Shown piece by piece: positions 1 through 9,400 of a stretch of 64,000 nucleotides of DNA (position 1 is its first letter; the number at the start of each line of letters is the position of its first letter). The DNA comes from CAWIVH01 sp963839475 (GTDB taxonomy: Bacteria > Acidobacteriota > UBA6911). A program made the translations under genes and the position numbers. The notes under the pieces are model-generated. The model worked only from the letters and a program-made list of their open reading frames with translations. It did not search any database and was not told where the DNA came from. The stretch spans positions 62,001 to 126,000 of the forward strand of contig CAWIVH010000012.1 in the NCBI GenBank assembly GCA_963839475.1. The letters run 5' to 3'.

Positions 1-101
1 GGTTCGGGTCACGCCGCCGCACTCCAAAACATCCTTCGAAATTAGTCATTCCTTGTCGGATCCCGGCTCGCTGGCAATCTCCGACCCGCTTCTGGTTCAG
101 C

Positions 102-1112
102 TCACATCGATCTTACAAAGGGCGCATTCCTGATGTACTTTGCGCTCTCTTCCACAGCATGCCATTGGCTTGCCTTGGGATCGCGTCGGTTGGATTCGAT
201 CTCCACGAAGAAGTGCTGGATCCCGATCTCATAAGACTTCTTGAAGATGTTTTCGAAATTCATCACTCCGGAAGCGCCTACGATCCACCGGTCCTTGATA
301 TGCATTAATCTGTAACGGTCGGGATACCTGGCGAACCACTCCAGCGGATCCTGAAGGCCCACGACCGCCCAGTAACAGTCCAGTTCGAACATAACCAACC
401 CGGGATCGGTGCCTTCGATGATGAATTTTTCGAAATTGTCGTCGTGAGGATACCGTCCGGGGACGTGAGCATCGTTCTTGTTCGGGACGACGTAGCAGGG
501 GATGCTCCGGAATTCGCCGCTGTGGTTGTGGTATCCGAACCTCAGGCCGGCTGCCTTCACGATTCCGCCGATGCGATTGAACAGGTCGCACTGAAACTTG
601 ACCTGATCCATATTCGCGACATCGCCCATTCCTGCCTGCAGGAGGTAAGACACTCCGATCGTTGCATGTGCCTCGGCAGCCTTTTTGAAAAACTCCTCCC
701 ATTTAGTGACGGTGGCTTTCGAGTAGCCCGTCGTGGCATCCTGAAAGGGCCCCGACAAGCCGGGGGCATAGCAGTGAGAGCTGATGATCCTGAGCCCAGC
801 GTCGTCCGCCATTTTTTTATAGTCGGCAGGGGAGATGGGAGCCGCACCCTTCTCGTCCACAAACATGCCGCTTTCGTCGTAGCTGAACAATTCAAGCTCT
901 GTGAATCCCAGTTTGGCAAGTCTGGCCAGCCCTGCACGCCGGTCTTTATGCAAGTCCGAGCGCAGGGAATAGATCTGCAGTCCCATCTGTTTTGTGGGGG
1001 CCGGAACGGCTGCGGCACTCGTGCCCGCCGGACCCAGCAATTCCGTCCCGGCCGCGGCGCCTGCTGCTAGAAGGGAAGCATTTTTCAAAAAAATTCTTCT
1101 GTCGCTTTCCAT
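102..1112 (-). CDS. Tat-exported TIM-barrel sugar phosphate isomerase/epimerase family protein
   Basis: A 336-residue member of the xylose-isomerase-like TIM-barrel (AP endonuclease 2) superfamily. These enzymes isomerise, epimerise or cleave sugars and keto-sugars at a metal site. The N-terminus starts MESDRRIFLKNAS followed by an Ala/Gly-rich hydrophobic stretch, a twin-arginine signal, so the protein should be folded before export. Family features visible are QMGLQIYSLR near residue 45, SSHCYAPG, the GYHNHSGEF metal/substrate strand near 195, the ELDCYW segment and MHIKDRW near 270. The start is preceded by AGGGGGAA. It is closely similar over its whole length to the protein at 15030-16028 and shares with it the MNFENIFKK and HFFVEIE segments. 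The substrate is unknown; the flavoprotein locus upstream suggests an oxidised sugar. Sure of the family, not of the reaction. Confidence 0.88.
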   Translation of the reverse strand: MESDRRIFLKNASLLAAGAAAGTELLGPAGTSAAAVPAPTKQMGLQIYSLRSDLHKDRRAGLARLAKLGFTELELFSYDESGMFVDEKGAAPISPADYKKMADDAGLRIISSHCYAPGLSGPFQDATTGYSKATVTKWEEFFKKAAEAHATIGVSYLLQAGMGDVANMDQVKFQCDLFNRIGGIVKAAGLRFGYHNHSGEFRSIPCYVVPNKNDAHVPGRYPHDDNFEKFIIEGTDPGLVMFELDCYWAVVGLQDPLEWFARYPDRYRLMHIKDRWIVGASGVMNFENIFKKSYEIGIQHFFVEIESNRRDPKASQWHAVEESAKYIRNAPFVRSM

Positions 1113-1143
1113 TTCCCCCTGCCTTTCTTCTTATTAATGGGAT

Positions 1144-1168
1144 GCGGCGCGGGTCGCGACCCGCCGCC
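1144..1168. repeat. GC-rich palindrome upstream of the TIM-barrel gene
   Basis: A perfect 16-base palindrome, GCGGGTCGCGACCCGC (1149-1164), has partly pairing GC-rich flanks. It lies about 35-55 bases upstream of the minus-strand gene that starts at 1112, so it is in that gene's leader or promoter. It is not followed by a T run on the minus strand, so it is not a typical terminator. An operator or leader hairpin is possible; no function is shown. Confidence 0.4.
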
Positions 1169-1240
1169 TTTGTGTTTATCGCTGAAAAACGGCGTCCTCG
1201 TTTCGGCCGTCCCGATGGGACTTGATCTGCACTCAATACA

Positions 1241-1268
1241 GCAGCCAGGCACTTAAGTGCCTGGCTGC
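1241..1268. terminator. Perfect 28-base palindrome, possible terminator
   Basis: The two 14-base halves (GCAGCCAGGCACTT and its exact complement) abut, giving a 12-bp stem with a four-base loop. It lies about 100 bases past the end of the MlrC-like gene on the minus strand and before the next gene. Ts follow it only on the plus strand (TTTCTC); on the minus strand the next bases are TGTATT. It could end transcription of the MlrC gene weakly or be a protein-binding site. Confidence 0.45.
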
Positions 1269-1363
1269 TTTCTCATCGCCCCTCCGGGACCTACCCCGGC
1301 GCAATCCAGGCGAGGACGGGGCTTGAAATCGGCCATCCCTTGCCGGACATTGGAAAATCGCCT

Positions 1364-2884
1364 TTAGTTGCGCGTCCAGGTCATGTCCGGGTCCAGCGGA
1401 TATATTGGGCGTCGAGTGTTCTTGTAGGGAAGCGATTCAATGACCTGGTTGGCAAAACCGGGAGTCAGCGCCATGATGGTTCTCGGGGCGATGTCCCTCA
1501 GCTCCTGAAACAGGTAACCGAGCTTTACCACCACGATTTTGTGGGCCAGAGGATCGATATTCACTTCCTTGAAGTCCTTCGGTGCAGTGAAGGACCGGAT
1601 GTCCTTCAATAAAACCACCTGGACCCCCTGCACCTCAACCACTACCGCCTTCCTGGCTACTTCGGCCGGGGTGATAAAAAGCACCTTGCCGCTGATCTTC
1701 ATCGGCTTGGAGATGACTTTATCTATGGTTCCACCGATCTCCAGGTTGACCTTCGCACCGACGCCGGCTTTCTCGCACGCTTCCACGCCGGGGGCATCGA
1801 CAATCCCGGCAAAGACCGCATCTTTTACTTTGGCGGCAAGCAGGGCTCCCAGGACGCCCGGGTTGTCCCCCGTGGCGCCGGCGGTTGTGTTGTCACCGGA
1901 ATCGCTGATAAAAACAGTGGATTCTTTTGCTGCCATCGCCGTTTTTATGGCCCCCTCAATCGTGTCCGTCGGCACATCGAATTTCAGATCTTTTCTTTTT
2001 TCCCAGATCTGGTCTGCCATTTTCCCTGCCTCTGCTTTGGCCTTCTGGACATAGGACGGATCTTTCGCTACTACATGAACGCTCATGCCATTCCTCTTGA
2101 CGTCCGTCCAGGGCATGCCGACAAAAATGGAAGCGTCAAGCAACCCCTCCTCCTTGCCGATCTCCGGCAGGCGTACATAGAGCGATTTGAGAGGCTCGAC
2201 GGCCGTGATGCCTTTTTCCCCCGGGATCAGAACGGGAATGTCGATTTTCACGATAACCGGATGCTGATTTTCCTTGATGGCCGCGAGAAGGAGTTTAACC
2301 GCCCTCAGCCTGGTTTCCGCCCCGTCGATATGAGGCGCCGTGCGATACCCGGTGAGGATATTCATCCCTTTGACAAATTCGTCCGACATGTTTCCATGCA
2401 GATCGAAACTCCCGGCGATCAGCACTTTTTCGCCGGAAATGCCGCGAATCGCCTGGATAAAATCGGCCTGGGCATCTTCATAGCCTTCGACATGCATGGC
2501 CCCATGCATTATCAAATATATCCCGTCCAGCGGTCCCGCTTTCTTCAACCCATCCAGGATTTCATTCTTAAATCCTTCATAGGCGGACTTCGCTACTACC
2601 CCGAATGGACCGGCATGGGTATATAGAGTCGGGATGATTTCAACACCGTTTTCTTTCAGATACGCGGCCCAGGCTTCCTTCTCCTGCAAACTCTCACCTC
2701 GCCTGGTGGTGAAATACGATTCGGTGGTAAAAACCGGATTGAACGTATTCGATTCGTGGGCGATTCCGCCGACCAGGATTCGAATAGGTTTCTTTTCGAC
2801 CTTGCCGCACGATGCCGCAAAAAAAAGGCCGGCAAGGAAAATCGGAAAGAGCGCAATAGGGGCGTTTCTCAAGATCTTCTTCAT
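1364..2884 (-). CDS. M81 (MlrC-like) metallopeptidase, predicted lipoprotein
   Basis: Resembles MlrC, the M81 family of zinc metallopeptidases named for microcystin degradation and seen in many catabolic loci. Visible family motifs are GGIAHESNTF near the start of the mature protein (zinc-site His/Glu), SFDLHGNMSDEF near residue 160 (Asp and His ligands), TAPHIDGAETR, and ISDSGDNTTAGATGDN in the C-terminal domain. The N-terminus (KK, hydrophobic core, FFAASCG) reads as a lipoprotein signal, so the enzyme would be anchored facing the periplasm. I start it at the ATG at 2884 because that gives a normal KK-type signal; a GTG four codons upstream (2896) is possible. It lies directly downstream of the cytochrome gene and is probably in the same transcript. 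The natural substrate is unknown. Confidence 0.85.
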   Translation of the reverse strand: MKKILRNAPIALFPIFLAGLFFAASCGKVEKKPIRILVGGIAHESNTFNPVFTTESYFTTRRGESLQEKEAWAAYLKENGVEIIPTLYTHAGPFGVVAKSAYEGFKNEILDGLKKAGPLDGIYLIMHGAMHVEGYEDAQADFIQAIRGISGEKVLIAGSFDLHGNMSDEFVKGMNILTGYRTAPHIDGAETRLRAVKLLLAAIKENQHPVIVKIDIPVLIPGEKGITAVEPLKSLYVRLPEIGKEEGLLDASIFVGMPWTDVKRNGMSVHVVAKDPSYVQKAKAEAGKMADQIWEKRKDLKFDVPTDTIEGAIKTAMAAKESTVFISDSGDNTTAGATGDNPGVLGALLAAKVKDAVFAGIVDAPGVEACEKAGVGAKVNLEIGGTIDKVISKPMKISGKVLFITPAEVARKAVVVEVQGVQVVLLKDIRSFTAPKDFKEVNIDPLAHKIVVVKLGYLFQELRDIAPRTIMALTPGFANQVIESLPYKNTRRPIYPLDPDMTWTRN

Positions 2885-2967
2885 ATATTTTTCCACCCTC
2901 GAGATGAGAAATTTGAGACGAAAACTTCATGTATATCAATCCCGCTGCTGACCCGGAGCAAATATCT

Positions 2968-4002
2968 TCATTGCGACTGCTTTTTCTTTGGAACTCCTTT
3001 GGTGTGGCAATCCTCGCATTTCACCCAATGGATGTTGTGTTTGCTGTCCGGATTCGCAAAGGTCGTGTCCATCTTTTCCACATCGATGCCGCAGTTGGAC
3101 AGGCGCGGGTGGCAGCCGGCGCAGGACTGGCGTGTGTTCTGGTTGTGCTTTTCGTGGCAGACCAGGCATCCCAGCCCTTCGTGCACCCCCACAGGGGTCC
3201 GGTCGTCCCCGGAGCCGATCTGACCCGACGAAAGCGGCGCGTGACACTGGTAGCACAGGGCCTGCCGCTTTTCCGGGCTAATCTTCACCTTGCGTTCCCT
3301 GTCGTACATTCCCGGCAGCGGCAACAGATCCGCACCTATATTCAAGCGGGCACGGCGGTCGAACAGCCCGAGCGAAGGACGGAATACTTCCTCTTTCACT
3401 GCAATTCTCTGAGGGGAATTCTTCAGCGGCATCCCGTCGCGATGCACCATGTGGCAGGAAAGGCAGGGAATGGCCGGCCGGCCGGCCAGCGAAGCGTCTT
3501 TTATCCTCCAGGGACCCTTGGTGTCGAGCGGTTCAACGACATCATTGATGGCACCTTCGAAGTGCATCCCGTGACAGCGCAGGCAATCGTCCATCAGTTG
3601 CCTTTTTTTATTGTGTTCCTTATCAGAGAAGATCCGTGCGTAATTTGTCGAGTGCTTCCCGGCACCCCACCGTGCATTTTCCTCACGGTGGCAGGCAACA
3701 CATTTGTTCATCATATTGAAAGCGTCCGCGGTCTTGAGATGGATCTGTTCCGGCGGCTCGCCGAAGAAATGCCTGGTCACTCTGCGCAGGTTGGTCCGGG
3801 TGGTGCTCGTGTGGCAATCGACGCAGTTCATATTGCGATGCGTCGATCCCTGCCAGGAGACAAGGTTCGGCCGGATTTCATGACACCGTGCGCAGCCTTC
3901 GCCCCGGCTGGAACGGTAGTATAAATCGGCAGCAGGAATAGCCAGCAGCCCGCAGCACGCTGCTCCGGCCAGCCATCCAAGAAGAGAGCGCAGCCATTTC
4001 AT
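2968..4002 (-). CDS. Nine-haem membrane-anchored cytochrome c
   Basis: A 344-residue multihaem cytochrome. Nine CXXCH sites are visible: CARCH, CVDCH, CVACH, CLRCH, CLSCH, CYQCH, CLVCH, CAGCH and CEDCH. The N-terminus is a single hydrophobic segment (WLRSLLGWLAGAACCGLLAI), which would anchor the protein with its haems in the periplasm, as in NapC/NirT and related quinol or dehydrogenase cytochromes. The start is the ATG at 4002, which overlaps the TGA of the flavoprotein gene as ATGA; a longer in-frame reading from 4053 would extend into that gene and is not needed. The coupling says it is the electron acceptor of the GMC flavoprotein. Further acceptors (terminal oxidase, other cytochromes) are not in view. 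Confidence 0.93.
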   Translation of the reverse strand: MKWLRSLLGWLAGAACCGLLAIPAADLYYRSSRGEGCARCHEIRPNLVSWQGSTHRNMNCVDCHTSTTRTNLRRVTRHFFGEPPEQIHLKTADAFNMMNKCVACHREENARWGAGKHSTNYARIFSDKEHNKKRQLMDDCLRCHGMHFEGAINDVVEPLDTKGPWRIKDASLAGRPAIPCLSCHMVHRDGMPLKNSPQRIAVKEEVFRPSLGLFDRRARLNIGADLLPLPGMYDRERKVKISPEKRQALCYQCHAPLSSGQIGSGDDRTPVGVHEGLGCLVCHEKHNQNTRQSCAGCHPRLSNCGIDVEKMDTTFANPDSKHNIHWVKCEDCHTKGVPKKKQSQ

Positions 4003-5651
4003 GAGCGGAATCTCGTACCTTTCCAGGTTTTCACAATGTAGTCCGAGGCCCAATACCCGACGGCCATGATGGTAAGTGCCGGGTTATAACCGCCATTGGT
4101 CACATGAACGCTACCGTCCACCACGAAGACGTTGTCAACATCGTGAATCTGGCAGTGTTTATTCACCACCGAAGTTTTGGGATCGTTTCCCATGCGGCAC
4201 GTGCCCGCCTGGTGCTGTCCGGATGACAGTACCAGGTTACGGTTGATCGATTCCCAGGTTTGGACAGCTCCCGCTTCTTTGAGCCACATCGTGGCCTTCT
4301 CCACCAGAAATTCTCCGATCTCGACGGAATGGGGATGTTTGGTACCGGACAAGCGCGCCACCGGAATCTCCCAGCGGTCTTTGACCTTGGGATCGGACTG
4401 GACTCGGGCTTCGAAAATCGGCATTTCCTGCACTGGTCCGATGACCACGATCGTGTTCCGGTACAGCCGCCGCATCTCGTGTTTGTGATCTTCGCCCCAT
4501 GTCGGAGACCCTTTGGGGAGGCGGCTGAGGAATTGAATGGGCAGCCGGATGAACTCGTTGGCCAGCAACCCGCCCCCGCGCAAGCCCGGATTTCCATGGT
4601 TGAAATCGCATAGGGCGATCCCGGCTCCGGGGCCGAGGTCATCGTATGTGGGTTCGGCAAAATACCCGATGGCACCGGAATAGGTGTGCGCCTGGAGGTT
4701 CCGGCCTACCCAATCGTGCCGGTTCCCGAGCCCGTTCGGGTGGAGCCGGTGCCTGGAATTAAGGAGAAGTCGCGCCGATTCGATCGCTGCCCCGGATACG
4801 ACCACCAGGTCGGCTTCCTGCGTCTGAAGACGGTCGTTCTCATCGAAATAAGAAACGCCTGTCGCCCGCCCGCGGTCATCCAGCAAGATCTCTTTGACCA
4901 TGGCTCGGGTGCGAAGCTCGCAATTCCCTGTCTGCAGGGCAACGGGAATGACCGTGTTCTGGGTTCCCGCTTTGGCGTCTACTTCGCACAGGAATCCCAC
5001 GCACCAGCGGCAGCGCATGCAAGGAGGCCTACCGTTGTAGGGGATGCTGTTGCGCGCCATGGATATGTGAAACGGGTGCAGGCCCAGACGCTTCGCCGCC
5101 GGTTCCAGAATCTGCTGCTCGCGCGACGGGGGCAAAGGGGGCATCGGCAGGGGCTTGGACCGGGGACCCTTGAAGGGATTGCCGGAATCGTCTCCCGATA
5201 CCCCAAATTCCCATTCCGCCTTGGTGTAGTAGGGCTCGAGATCATCGTAGGAGATCGGCCAGTCATCCAGAGTGGACCTCTCGGGACAGCCATAGGTTGA
5301 CTTCATCCGGAAGTCTTTCGGGTGAAAACGCCATGCCATGGCGCCATAAGTAGCCGTCCCGCTCCCCACGCAGGCGGCGTTGTTGCCGTAGCCGGGCTTG
5401 CTGGGAAAGACAATTCGTTCGTTGCCGGAAGGATCCACGAAAACGCGCGGATTCGCCTTCTCATCCGGGCCGGTATTGTTTCCGAGGGTGCTGTTGCGCT
5501 GATTCCTCAGGTCATCTTTCCTGCAATCATCAGCCGTGTACCAGAGCCCACGTTCAAGCAGTACGACGCTCATGCCGTTTACGGCTAATTCCTTCGCAAC
5601 CACGCCACCGCCGGCACCCGCCCCGATTACGACTGCATTCACTTTCTTCAT
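3999..5651 (-). CDS. GMC-family FAD oxidoreductase, gluconate/glucoside dehydrogenase-like catalytic subunit
   Basis: A 550-residue glucose-methanol-choline oxidoreductase. The N-terminal VVIGAGAGGGVVAKELA is the FAD-binding Rossmann motif. Near residue 205-220 lies a four-cysteine segment (C-x2-C-x2-C-x4-C within PPCMRCRWCVGFLC), suggestive of an Fe-S cluster like that of bacterial FAD-glucose dehydrogenases. The C-terminal GMC domain has QHQAGTCRMG (catalytic His region) and NGGYNPALTIMA. No signal peptide is seen; in this family the catalytic subunit is exported with the Tat-bearing small subunit, encoded just upstream with an ATGA overlap at 5648-5651. Electrons would go to the nine-haem cytochrome encoded next. 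It could oxidise gluconate, glucose, or the C3 hydroxyl of glucosides; sequence alone does not decide. Confidence 0.93.
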   Translation of the reverse strand: MKKVNAVVIGAGAGGGVVAKELAVNGMSVVLLERGLWYTADDCRKDDLRNQRNSTLGNNTGPDEKANPRVFVDPSGNERIVFPSKPGYGNNAACVGSGTATYGAMAWRFHPKDFRMKSTYGCPERSTLDDWPISYDDLEPYYTKAEWEFGVSGDDSGNPFKGPRSKPLPMPPLPPSREQQILEPAAKRLGLHPFHISMARNSIPYNGRPPCMRCRWCVGFLCEVDAKAGTQNTVIPVALQTGNCELRTRAMVKEILLDDRGRATGVSYFDENDRLQTQEADLVVVSGAAIESARLLLNSRHRLHPNGLGNRHDWVGRNLQAHTYSGAIGYFAEPTYDDLGPGAGIALCDFNHGNPGLRGGGLLANEFIRLPIQFLSRLPKGSPTWGEDHKHEMRRLYRNTIVVIGPVQEMPIFEARVQSDPKVKDRWEIPVARLSGTKHPHSVEIGEFLVEKATMWLKEAGAVQTWESINRNLVLSSGQHQAGTCRMGNDPKTSVVNKHCQIHDVDNVFVVDGSVHVTNGGYNPALTIMAVGYWASDYIVKTWKGTRFRS

Positions 5652-6166
5652 GCACGGTCTCCGCGGGGAATTTCATAATGGTCCCGGCCTCTGACCGGGG
5701 ACACCGGGACACCAAGCATGCGCCAACTGCAGTAGTCGCGGTTGCCCCCATGGCGAGGATTGCCGTAAAAGCCCTGCATCGTATGGCTGACGAGCAATGC
5801 GAAAAACACTTTGGTCGAATTGTCGTCTTCCAGGCTTTTCATGATTTCAAGTTGCGCAGCAGGAGCAGCCCGGGCAAAGCTGCCGCCTGCGCGCCGGTCG
5901 GCTTCGGCGATCCCCGCTCTATAATCCTGGCGGTGCTCCCGGTAGAAACCCGAAAGCTGTCGGTCGATGTAGTTCACCACGCCGGCCCACTTCGCCCCCG
6001 GATCCTGGTCCGCCGGTATAATCTTTTCGCACATTGCCTCGAGGGTTTCGAGTTCCGCCTGGTTCAGAATCCGCCCCCGGCGCCGCATCGTGGTGCAGGC
6101 TGCCGTCAGCGCCGTCGCCGTCACAGCCGTCTGCAGGAATCGCCGACGATTCATATTTGTGGTCAT
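5648..6166 (-). CDS. Gluconate 2-dehydrogenase subunit 3-like small subunit, Tat signal
   Basis: A 172-residue protein with a twin-arginine signal (NRRRFLQTAVTATALTAACT) and the subunit-3 fold segments LNQAELETLEAMCEKIIPADQDPGA near the mature N-terminus, YIDRQLSG, and a C-terminal MQGFYGNPRHGGN stretch. Family members pair with a GMC catalytic subunit, carry it through the Tat system and stabilise it. I chose the ATG at 6166: GGAGG lies eight bases upstream, whereas the ATG at 6172 is only two bases from it. The TGA overlaps the ATG of the flavoprotein gene. The reading frame stays open far upstream (to 6397), but that part is Pro/Arg-rich and has no coding character. Confidence 0.88.
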   Translation of the reverse strand: MTTNMNRRRFLQTAVTATALTAACTTMRRRGRILNQAELETLEAMCEKIIPADQDPGAKWAGVVNYIDRQLSGFYREHRQDYRAGIAEADRRAGGSFARAAPAAQLEIMKSLEDDNSTKVFFALLVSHTMQGFYGNPRHGGNRDYCSWRMLGVPVSPVRGRDHYEIPRGDRA

Positions 6167-6406
6167 ACTCATGACCTCCTCAAAAAATCCCCATTTCGAG
6201 CAGGAAAGGAGGCTTCCAGTGGCGCCGGAATGTTCGGGCAATGAAAACGAGGGCGGCGGCAAATGATGAAACGTATTAGTTTCGCGGCAGCACCGGCCAC
6301 GAATACGCGACTTCGATACGTTGCGGGCCCGGGGGCGGGGGAGGAAGCGCCAGGATGGGTCCTGCCCTCCCCCGGGGTACTCCACAGCGAACTGCACGGC
6401 TCTAGA

Positions 6407-9400
6407 CTAGAAGAGCACCTTTAACGCAAACTGAATATTTCTGGCGGCCTGAGCACTACTTATCACGCCGAAAGTCGAGGATCCGAAGGAGTTGCCCGGA
6501 GTGCCAAAATTGGGATGGTTCATGATATTGAACGCTTCCATTCTGAACTGCAGGGTCATTCCTTCCATTGGCTTGAAGTCCTTGTTCAAGGACAAATCCA
6601 GCCCGTTGAAGCCGGGCGCATGAAGGATATTTCTGCCTAGATTTCCGAAAGTGTAGAGCGGCTGAAGCGCGAAGGCAGAGGTGTTGAAATACTTCTGGAC
6701 CGTTTGCTGAGAAGAATCCAGGATCGGATTGCCGACCAGGTTTGGACGATCCGTGCCTCCCGTGTTGGACCGGGCGGAGGCATTGAGGATATCAAACGCG
6801 AGTCCGGTGGAAGATATGGCCTTGGCGTTTATTTTCCACCCATTCACGAGAGTTTTGGCAAATCCCGAGCCATTTTTCATCGTTGGCAGGTCATAGTTGA
6901 CCATGAAGGTGAAACGGTGACGCATGTCCAGGTAGGAATTGCCCCGCTCCATCTTCCGGCTCACATAGGCTCCAAGGCGACTGCTCATGTCATCAATGGC
7001 ATGAGCATAGGTGTAAGTACCCAACAGACCCAGACCGCCGCTGTATCTCCTCTCCAACTGCATCTGCAGTGAATGGTAGTTGGTTAAATTCCATGAGTGT
7101 GTAGTCGTGATATCGGTGGCGAGGGGCCAGACTCCATACATCCGACGCCTGGCCTGAACGCTTCCGGCACCCGGAGGGGCCTGATTCTCGGTATACCCGC
7201 CGTCATAAATAAACGTATGCCTTCCCAAGACACCCGAGTAGCCGACGGTGGCCACAATGCCCCAGGGTATCTGCTGCTGCAGGGTCAGATTGAGCTGGTG
7301 GAAATAGGGGACAACATTGTCGAGCCCCACAAAGTTCAGCGGGCCATTCGGATTCTTCGGATCGGAGGGTGAAGGGTAGGGCAGTCCATCCGAAATCTTG
7401 TTGGCAGGCGTTAAAACGGTCGCGGTTGCGCCATAAAGACTTGTGAAGGGCGGGTTGCGCAGAGCGTTGACAGAAGCCATCATTGAGGGCATATAGGCGA
7501 TGCCATACCCGCCTCGCAGAACGGTACCCGAACCGAACGACGCCGCGAATCCGAAACGCGGGGCAATATTGTTCTTATCGGCGTTCAGGCCCGCAGACCG
7601 CGAAACACCATCCTTGCCGGCGACCAGGACCAGGCCTTTGGCAATGTCTCCGTTAGCGATCCTGTCGTACCTTTCGATCATCTGCCCGTAGTAATCGTAG
7701 CGTACGCCGATGTTGAGCGTCAGCCAAGGCAAGACACGCCAATCATCCTGCGCGTACGTCGACCACTCCCAGATACTGCTGTAGGGATCGACGAGAAACT
7801 TGACCCTCTGGGTTGAATACGGGTAACCGAGGAGGAGCGTGGCGAACGAGTTGCCACTTCCGGAAGTCGAGCCCGAAGGATCATTTGTCAGATTGCCGTC
7901 GAAATCGAACCTCCCCTTGGCGGCCTGGCTCTGTGTCGGAGCAACCTGCCGTAGCCTCAAGTCAACCCCGAATTTATAGCTGTGCTTGCCTGTCATGTAA
8001 ATGAGATTGCTGATCCCCTGATACACGTTGTTTGTAATGATGATCGGCAGCCAGCGCGGATCGCCGATAACGCGATACCCAGCAACGCTCACATAAGAAA
8101 GCCCCGAGCTTACGGCGTCCACATTGGCGCCTTTGATCCCGATTTGATTGGCGACATCCTTCCCAAAATTGGGGGGGAGTGTCGCGATGTGATATCGACT
8201 GCCGCTGCCTTTTACTTCCAGAACAAGCTTGGACGAGAATGTGTGCACATCGGAGATGTTGACATTCTGGGCCCGCTGGTCAGAGGTGCCGGAGAAAGTG
8301 TCGTCCCCCACCGGATTCATACCATTGGCCGCGAGAGGAAAGGCTCCCGGCTTAAGCGTATACGTGTTGTTGAACGAATACCGCCCGAATATGTTGTTCT
8401 TGTCGGAAAACCTATGATCGATACGAACATCAAAGGTATCGTCATCCTGTTGATATTTCGGGCTTAGCTGGAAGTTGTTTACCAGAGCGCTGGTCTGCGG
8501 AAGCGGCAACAGGTTGATCAGATTCTTGCCCACGGCATCTATTCGATCGGCCGGAATGGTGTCATTCGGGAAGCGATCGCGAACATATTTGGTCGGATCC
8601 GAGGGATTGATGCGGGTTGATAACGGGTCGAATACCGCCGCGACTCCTGAGAAATTACCGTTGCGCATGGCCAAAGTGGGCACGGTGCTGACCAGGGTTT
8701 TCCCATCCCGGTTGCGCAGGGCTTCGTAGTCAACAAAGAAGAATGTTCTGTCCTGTACAATCGGTCCGCCCAGGCTGCCGCCGAAATTATTCTGCTTTCT
8801 GACGGGCTTCGGGCCGCTGGTGGAGAAGAAGTTCCTCGCATCCAGTTTTTCATTCCGCAAAAACTCGAAAAGCGAACCGTGAAATTTGTTTGTCCCCGAC
8901 TTGGTGATAAAGTTGACCACACCTCCAGAGGTACGTCCCAACTCGGCCGGGTACAGACTGGTTTGAATCTTCATTTCCTGAATCACTTCGACGGATGGCT
9001 TGACCATCACCGTCCCGATAAATCGCTCGTTATCATCCATGCCATCGAGCAAAAAGTTGTTATAGACCGGATCTTGAGCGTTGACTGAAATAGCAGAGGT
9101 CCTTCGCCGATCATCCGGTCGGGTGCCGCTGGACAGCGCGTCGGCCTGCCCCGGGTTGGCGCCGGCAACAAGCTGCGCCAACTCCACAAAATTTCGCCCG
9201 TTGAGGGGCAAATCCTGCACTACACTTGCCGTCACAAGGCTCCCGAGCGAAGAGCTATCCGTCTGCAGCGCGGGAGGAGCGGCCGTCACTTCGACGGACT
9301 CCTGCAGCGATCCGATTTCCAGGCGCATGTCCTGCCTCAAACGGTCGCCGATGGCAAGGTTGACCTCAGCGATGGTAGCTGTTTTAAAGCCCTGGAGTTC

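Noticed and set aside
444..1070. Plus-strand frame of 208 codons opposite the TIM-barrel gene
   Set aside because: Shadow of the minus-strand gene, with no family resemblance and no ribosome site.
2929..3924. Plus-strand frame of 331 codons opposite the cytochrome gene
   Set aside because: It mirrors the nine-haem cytochrome; the CXXCH motifs on the minus strand decide the coding strand.
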